Notes under the pieces: generated by a model
The model's database searches: none
Told to the model about the DNA's origin: nothing
What the model saw: only the letters and a program-made list of their open reading frames with translations
Assembly: GCA_016165875.1 (NCBI GenBank)
Contig: JABBOT010000013.1
Location: 13,840,014-13,904,013 of the forward strand
Reading direction: 5' to 3'
Length of the DNA stretch: 64,000 bases
From: Acanthopleura granulata
Taxonomy: Eukaryota; Mollusca; Polyplacophora; Chitonida; Chitonidae
Made by a program: the position numbers and the translations under genes
Part shown: positions 58,825-64,000 of the stretch, in pieces
How positions within the stretch are numbered: position 1 is the stretch's first letter
How the letters are laid out: each line of letters starts with the position of its first letter

Positions 58825-61800
58825 CAATTTGACCCAATCGTTGAACTCTGCTGGAATATTACACACCTGGGGCCAGTTTGACAACACTTCGTAAGTCACT
58901 TTTATCGTAACTAGCATTGTCTGGGTTATAGCACCACAAGGGGGCATGATTTACCAAATGTTAGGAAAGTTGAACACACCACCCCAGTTGGACTAAACAG
59001 AACTGAGAGTCCTCTTGATCTTTTGAGCATTTTGAGGTTTTTCCTTTGTTTTCGGAAATTTCATTCCTCTGTGATCACATTCTGCTGGATTAATGTAAGA
59101 TTTTGGCATCTATATTTTCTTCTAAAAACCATGCGCTTTTTTAGGCAAATGTTTAGGGCAATCACAGCTATCGCGCAACCCTCAAAACGTGGAGAATAAC
59201 CCTACTTTGTTGTTATCCGTTGATCATTGGTGATCATTTCAGGCTTGGGCTACAACACAGACCTGCACGTATATAGATGTATGCAATCAATTTGTGATTT
59301 GTACATAATGCTTGTCCGCTTATTTCATTTCAAATATAAGTCATGATTTTACACCATCAGGACCAACCATAATTGGGGAATGAGCAACAATATATATCTG
59401 TACAGATTCGCAGGTCAGCAAAGTTATGATTTTCATCCATGTCAGTTGTTTCTTTTTTTTTTTTTTTTTTTCCAATGTTTTTGGTGATATACTGGATGAG
59501 TGAGGACAAGGTATTTTAGGGGGTATGAAGTTTGGAAAATTCAAATTTTTTACATGGAAATGCTCAGAAGTGCATGTGTATTGTATTGAAAGTACTTGGT
59601 GGTATTTCCAGCTACCAGGTTTGATCTGAGGAGCAGATCTTTTTACCAACATTTTCTCTTCATTCCACCGACCATGAGAACATTACCTCATCTTGTACAG
59701 TGCTTTTTTCCCCGGGCTAAAACCGCTACACGTGCTGTACGTATAAGACAAGCATGGAATGATGACACAAGTAAATTGTTCCTCAATATTGACATTGATA
59801 CTACAATAAGCAGAGGGTGAGCCAGGAATGTATTTTACGGTGTCCAGACAGCTTTTTTGAAGGCCAACTTGATTAAAAAAACGATGGTGTCCAGGTTTCC
59901 TTTTTTTTTTTTCAACTTTGGCCTGTTGAAGAGCTGAAATTAAGGGATTCCAAGTTACAAATGACACACGAGTTACAAACTTGTGTGAAAGTGACTTGAA
60001 TGCCTGAATGGGAGAAGGCGATGGTACAAAAGGATGGTAGGGGTTTGCAAAGTTGTGTGGAAGTAGTCCTTAATTGGAAAAAAATACAACATAAAACAAA
60101 TCATGGGTCATTAAATATCTGCTCAGGAAACAGATAGCGTTATGATAATTTATATCAGTGTCATATGTGCAATATAGCTTGAAGAGGATGACCATTTCCT
60201 AAATGAACATGAAATATATAGACTGCACTCTTAGAATACCAAATTTTCAGTCATGAAAATTAAAACTGACCGAATGCTTATCCAGGTAAATTGTTTTGAA
60301 TACATATTTGTTGTGGTGAGGCTGTATTGGTTATGAAACGTGATTCCATGAATGCAGTACTGCCATTGCATTACGGTAGGTGTTAATAGCAGTTTATGCC
60401 ATTCCCTGTTGTATGATCTGATTGAAGAGAAATAACTTACATTTACAGACTGATACTTGTCTACGAAGTAGTAGTGCCCAATTTGTCCTATTTCAAAGAA
60501 AAAACTGCAAAAGTAGTCAGTTTTATGTGGGCTTTGTGTTAATTGTCCAAGATTCAACATTGGCGATATCACTAGATATCCTGGTCTATGGCCCAAGTCA
60601 CTCAACCATTACAAGTCGTGTGCCACGTCTCCATGTCAGAACTGTAAGCTTCTTAATCAGGCATATCCAAATACTCTGTTGCCTTCACCTTTAAGACTGA
60701 AAATCTAACTTTCTTTGCGATTAATAGTTCAGATTTACTTGTTCAAGATAGTAGGTCTTTTTTTTTTGTCAGAAATGGTTGATTTGCAAATCATTTAAGA
60801 CACCATGAACTCTCATTATCATCATATCATGCTGAAAACAAATTATTTCCATTAAAAGAATATCTTTTTTGTGTTATTTTTTTGTTTTGTTTTTGTTTTT
60901 TTTTGTTTGTTTTTTTTGTTTTGTTCTAAAGGTTAAAATCCGATAAGGTCTTGAAAAGATACAGATGGTTAGCAAACATGATAAGACAGATTAATGTACT
61001 TAATTTATCAGACTGCTTGATTAGATACAGGAGAACCTGTGGATATACTGGTAAGTTCAAATATGTTGGCAATTGAAAAGGATACAGAATCCATGTTGAT
61101 TGGCTGACAGTGGAGATAGGAGCAAATGGGTTAAATCTACTTTTGGTCACACTTGAGTCCCAGCTGAATAAATCAACATACAGCGTTTCAGAAACTGAGC
61201 TTAGCCCAGTCTGTGTTGCACAGCAAATCAGAAGCCATTCTGTCGGGCTTTGAGGCCTGAAGTAAATAAGAAGAAGACAAGAAACTTGTTAAATGCACTG
61301 TCCTCTTACATTTCCCTGTAGCCTCAAAGTTGTTGAATGGATGGTACCATAGATATGTACTCGTGTTGGAGGCACCTGCTGTATACTTTAATATTTTTAC
61401 ATGCTAAACATTACAGGCTTTTGTTTAGGTTTTGAATGGAATTTTTTTTTTTATGTTTCTTAACTTCTCAGTTTGAGTTGTTGCTGCTGCTGCTTTTTTT
61501 TAAGGTTTTCATCATTGGGCATTGTGATGAATGACATGGATTTTCATGGGTTTGGGTTGAAAACTGTAATTCTGATTCAAAAGGATCAACAGCTCTATTC
61601 TGTACATGCTTTTAAAATGCATTTATAACAGCAGAGTGACCTTGTTTTTTTACATTTTATGTTCTTTGTCAATATTCAAGAAGCGGACATCGCGCCTTTT
61701 CCAGTCCCTTTACAGTGTAAACCTTGTGTACTTTAAAATCTTGTTCGCATTTATTTGCATCTGTGAAGAAGATATTCAGCGTTTGTGTTAAGATAGTTTG

Positions 61801-63663
61801 TTTTGTTTTTTTTTTTGTTTTTGTATATATTTCAAACAGGACGTATTTCATGAAATCATAATGGAATGATCTTATTCAGAGAATTTGTAATAGGTCCTAT
61901 GTTTATATTTCATAGTTTATCCATTGTTTTAATGAAATGCTTTCGCAGTGGTATTGAAAAAGCAACTGTTTTTAAAGAGTAAAATTCAATATCAGTTCTT
62001 CAAATCTATGCAGTGACATCCGTATTTTGATTATTGTCACTGAAAACTGAACTTATGGGTGTAATGACCGTGCTGATGGTATGAAATTGTTAATGGGAAT
62101 ATTCCTTTAAATGACGACTTGAAAAAGGTACACACCTTATGTTGCAACTAGTCAGTGATAAACGTGAAATTTTAACCTACATTGTACAGTTAGATGTTGC
62201 AAGGGAGTATTTAAAGGGTGCATATGATATGGGAGAACTGATTATTAGTGAATGAAACATCATTGGCTGAAATTATGATTAAGAAATTTACTTTGAGAAA
62301 ATATTTGTACCAAGAAGGAAAAAGAAAAATAGCATGAAGTGATCTAAATGTGACCTTAATCAAGGTGTTCTGTGGAATTTGGTAATGACAATGTAATTCA
62401 TAAGTCAAGTAGGTGTAAGGATTTTTGGATAAGTCACTAAACAATGAATTATTCTACACTTTGGGGGATTCTTCAATTGAATGGCTCGATTTTGTTTTAT
62501 TTCACATCCTTTGCGCGGAGTATGCTGCAATACCTCGTGTGACCAGTTGATGGAATCGTAATTGTTTGAGATTAGACCCAGTGCAGTTCAGAAATTTGAC
62601 ATACAAGGCCTGTGACGTGAAAAGTTCTATGACTGTGAGGAGCGACACATGCGCAGTAAAAGAGCATTGTGTAGAGCACGCGACACTACGCCTGGAAATG
62701 TGGGACATCTAGTGCTGGTCACACTATTTTAGTCGTTCATTTATGAACAAGATAAATATGATGTGGCTATCGCACAGAACGTTAATTTGAAAGCACGGGT
62801 GTTCAAGAAAAGACGATCGGTTGTGTACATTGGAGCTTGACGAGATGTTAGACTTTGAAAAGGATTATGATTTCTGTTGATATGATGAGACGCCAAACTT
62901 AGATCGGGATTATCATTTTGTTGATAGCTTGATGAGACATGAAAGGTAGCACATGATTGTCATTTTTGTTGGACTAAGATGTTTTCATTATTGCTATTGT
63001 TTTGCGTTGCCGGCTCAGTAAAACGGCTTCCCCCATGTGATCATTATTTTTAGGAGTCTTATTTACGTGGTAGTTGTGTAATTGCCACGTTGTTGTGATA
63101 TTTCACAACTTACTGATGTAGATTATATTGTATAAATAAACCCCAGTTTGATTCAACTGGAGCAATCCCACAAGTCTGGCTGTTGAGTGATGTTGTGGTA
63201 GCAGCATGAATACGCATGCTATAGGTTGCCGCGGTTGCGGGGATAAGCTGAGAATACTTCATGTTAGACGACACTAGGCTTTAGAGGCTGAATTGAATGT
63301 TACCGAATTGAATGGTGTTAAACGTGTCCGTGGTGTAGTTTTGAATAACATTCAAGCTGCATGTAAGGTGGATTTTGCACATATCAAATAAGCTTCCGGA
63401 TCTGGCCTGTTGGAAAGAGAGAACAGTGACCCAACGAAATGGAGTGTCTGATGTTCCAAAAATTCCTTACAGCAGAAACCCTGGTTTTATCCTTGTTTTT
63501 CAGATATTAAAATTAATTTGCAGTGTATGTGCTTTTAAACGCGGCTCTCAGCGCGCTGAAGAGGAATTGACCAGCAAGTACTCGACTGGGTATTGGTGGA
63601 TGGGGCAAATGTCAGTCAGATGTCAGAGTATTGATTGGATGGGGCGTCACATATGTCCTTGAC
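58825..63663. other. No gene seen
   Basis: AT-rich, with long T runs. A loosely repeated segment (ATTATNATTTYTGTTGATA...GATGAGAC) lies at 62,850-62,970. Long 3' UTR or intergenic DNA. Confidence 0.4.
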
Positions 63664-64000
63664 ACTAAAGTGAGTGAGTGCTTTGCGTTTAACGTCGTAC
63701 TTGACAATGTTTCAGTCATATGACGACGAAGACTCCTTCTGGAGTGTGCATATAGTGTGTCTTCGTGTGGCAGGGCGAGTCCGTACCGCAAAATTCCTGC
63801 CGATACTGGGACATCATTCCGAAGACACCAGACATGACACCCCCCATCCAGTCACATTATAATGACACTGAGCCGACCAGTCCTGTTTCATTGCTCTAAC
63901 ATCTCAATGCTGAGCGCCAAGCGAGGCAGCAAAAAATACTGTTTAAAAAGTCTTTGGTGTGACCTGACCCGGACTTGAACCTGGATCCCCGACCTCGAGG
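63664..64000 (-). mobile_element. SINE family 2, running off the window end
   Basis: Tail stem CGTCGT/ACGACG near 63690-63730, core complement CAGTCACATTATAATGACAC, and the head (box B complement GGACTTGAACCTGGATCC) at the right edge. Confidence 0.85.

Overview
This is eukaryotic, animal DNA: AT-rich, intron-rich, with GT-AG introns, many tRNA-derived SINEs and decayed mobile-element genes. The SINE types, including one fragment with a 3' tail I associate with molluscan genomes, suggest a lophotrochozoan, probably a mollusc. That assignment is inference. I found no bacterial gene, operon, rRNA or CRISPR array.

Two intact multi-exon genes dominate and stand head to head. On the minus strand, 35,650 down to 23,070, is a RAD21/SCC1 cohesin kleisin. 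I could place all coding exons in frame, giving about 678 residues, plus one optional in-frame 127-residue exon (805 with it). On the plus strand, 39,501 to 57,329, is a 12-exon coiled-coil gene resembling fungal BFR1 (704 residues), with a long acidic, serine-rich tail in its last exon. The 3.85 kb between their start codons should hold both 5' ends and promoters. Several candidate regulatory modules, SINEs and foldback elements lie in the introns.

The left third is accessory DNA. From 2.3 to 6.8 kb a short ATAAAATGCCCC-type motif recurs dozens of times. From 7.6 to 8.9 kb there are decayed exons of a KMT5A/SET8-like SET domain. A coding-type 30-bp minisatellite at 10.4-11.6 kb and two exons plus a broken core of a mobile-element-like protein family follow to 13.7 kb. 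From 14.0 to 17.1 kb the minus strand carries a decayed Polinton/Maverick-like element (broken integrase, tandem PC4-like modules). A short TATA-led ORF (17.6 kb), a 117-bp tandem array (19.2 kb) and a broken EF-hand calcium-binding pseudogene (20.0-20.4 kb) complete it. The region beyond 57.3 kb shows no convincing gene.

The most interesting signal is in the SINEs. At least three otherwise different families end in the same kind of roughly 40-base tail, in which a 5-6 bp stem is kept by paired base changes around a conserved loop. The optional RAD21 exon, a cluster of CRE-type sites in an intron, and the SET/minisatellite/transposon-like locus are the next best leads. All splice sites were placed by eye and no search was run.
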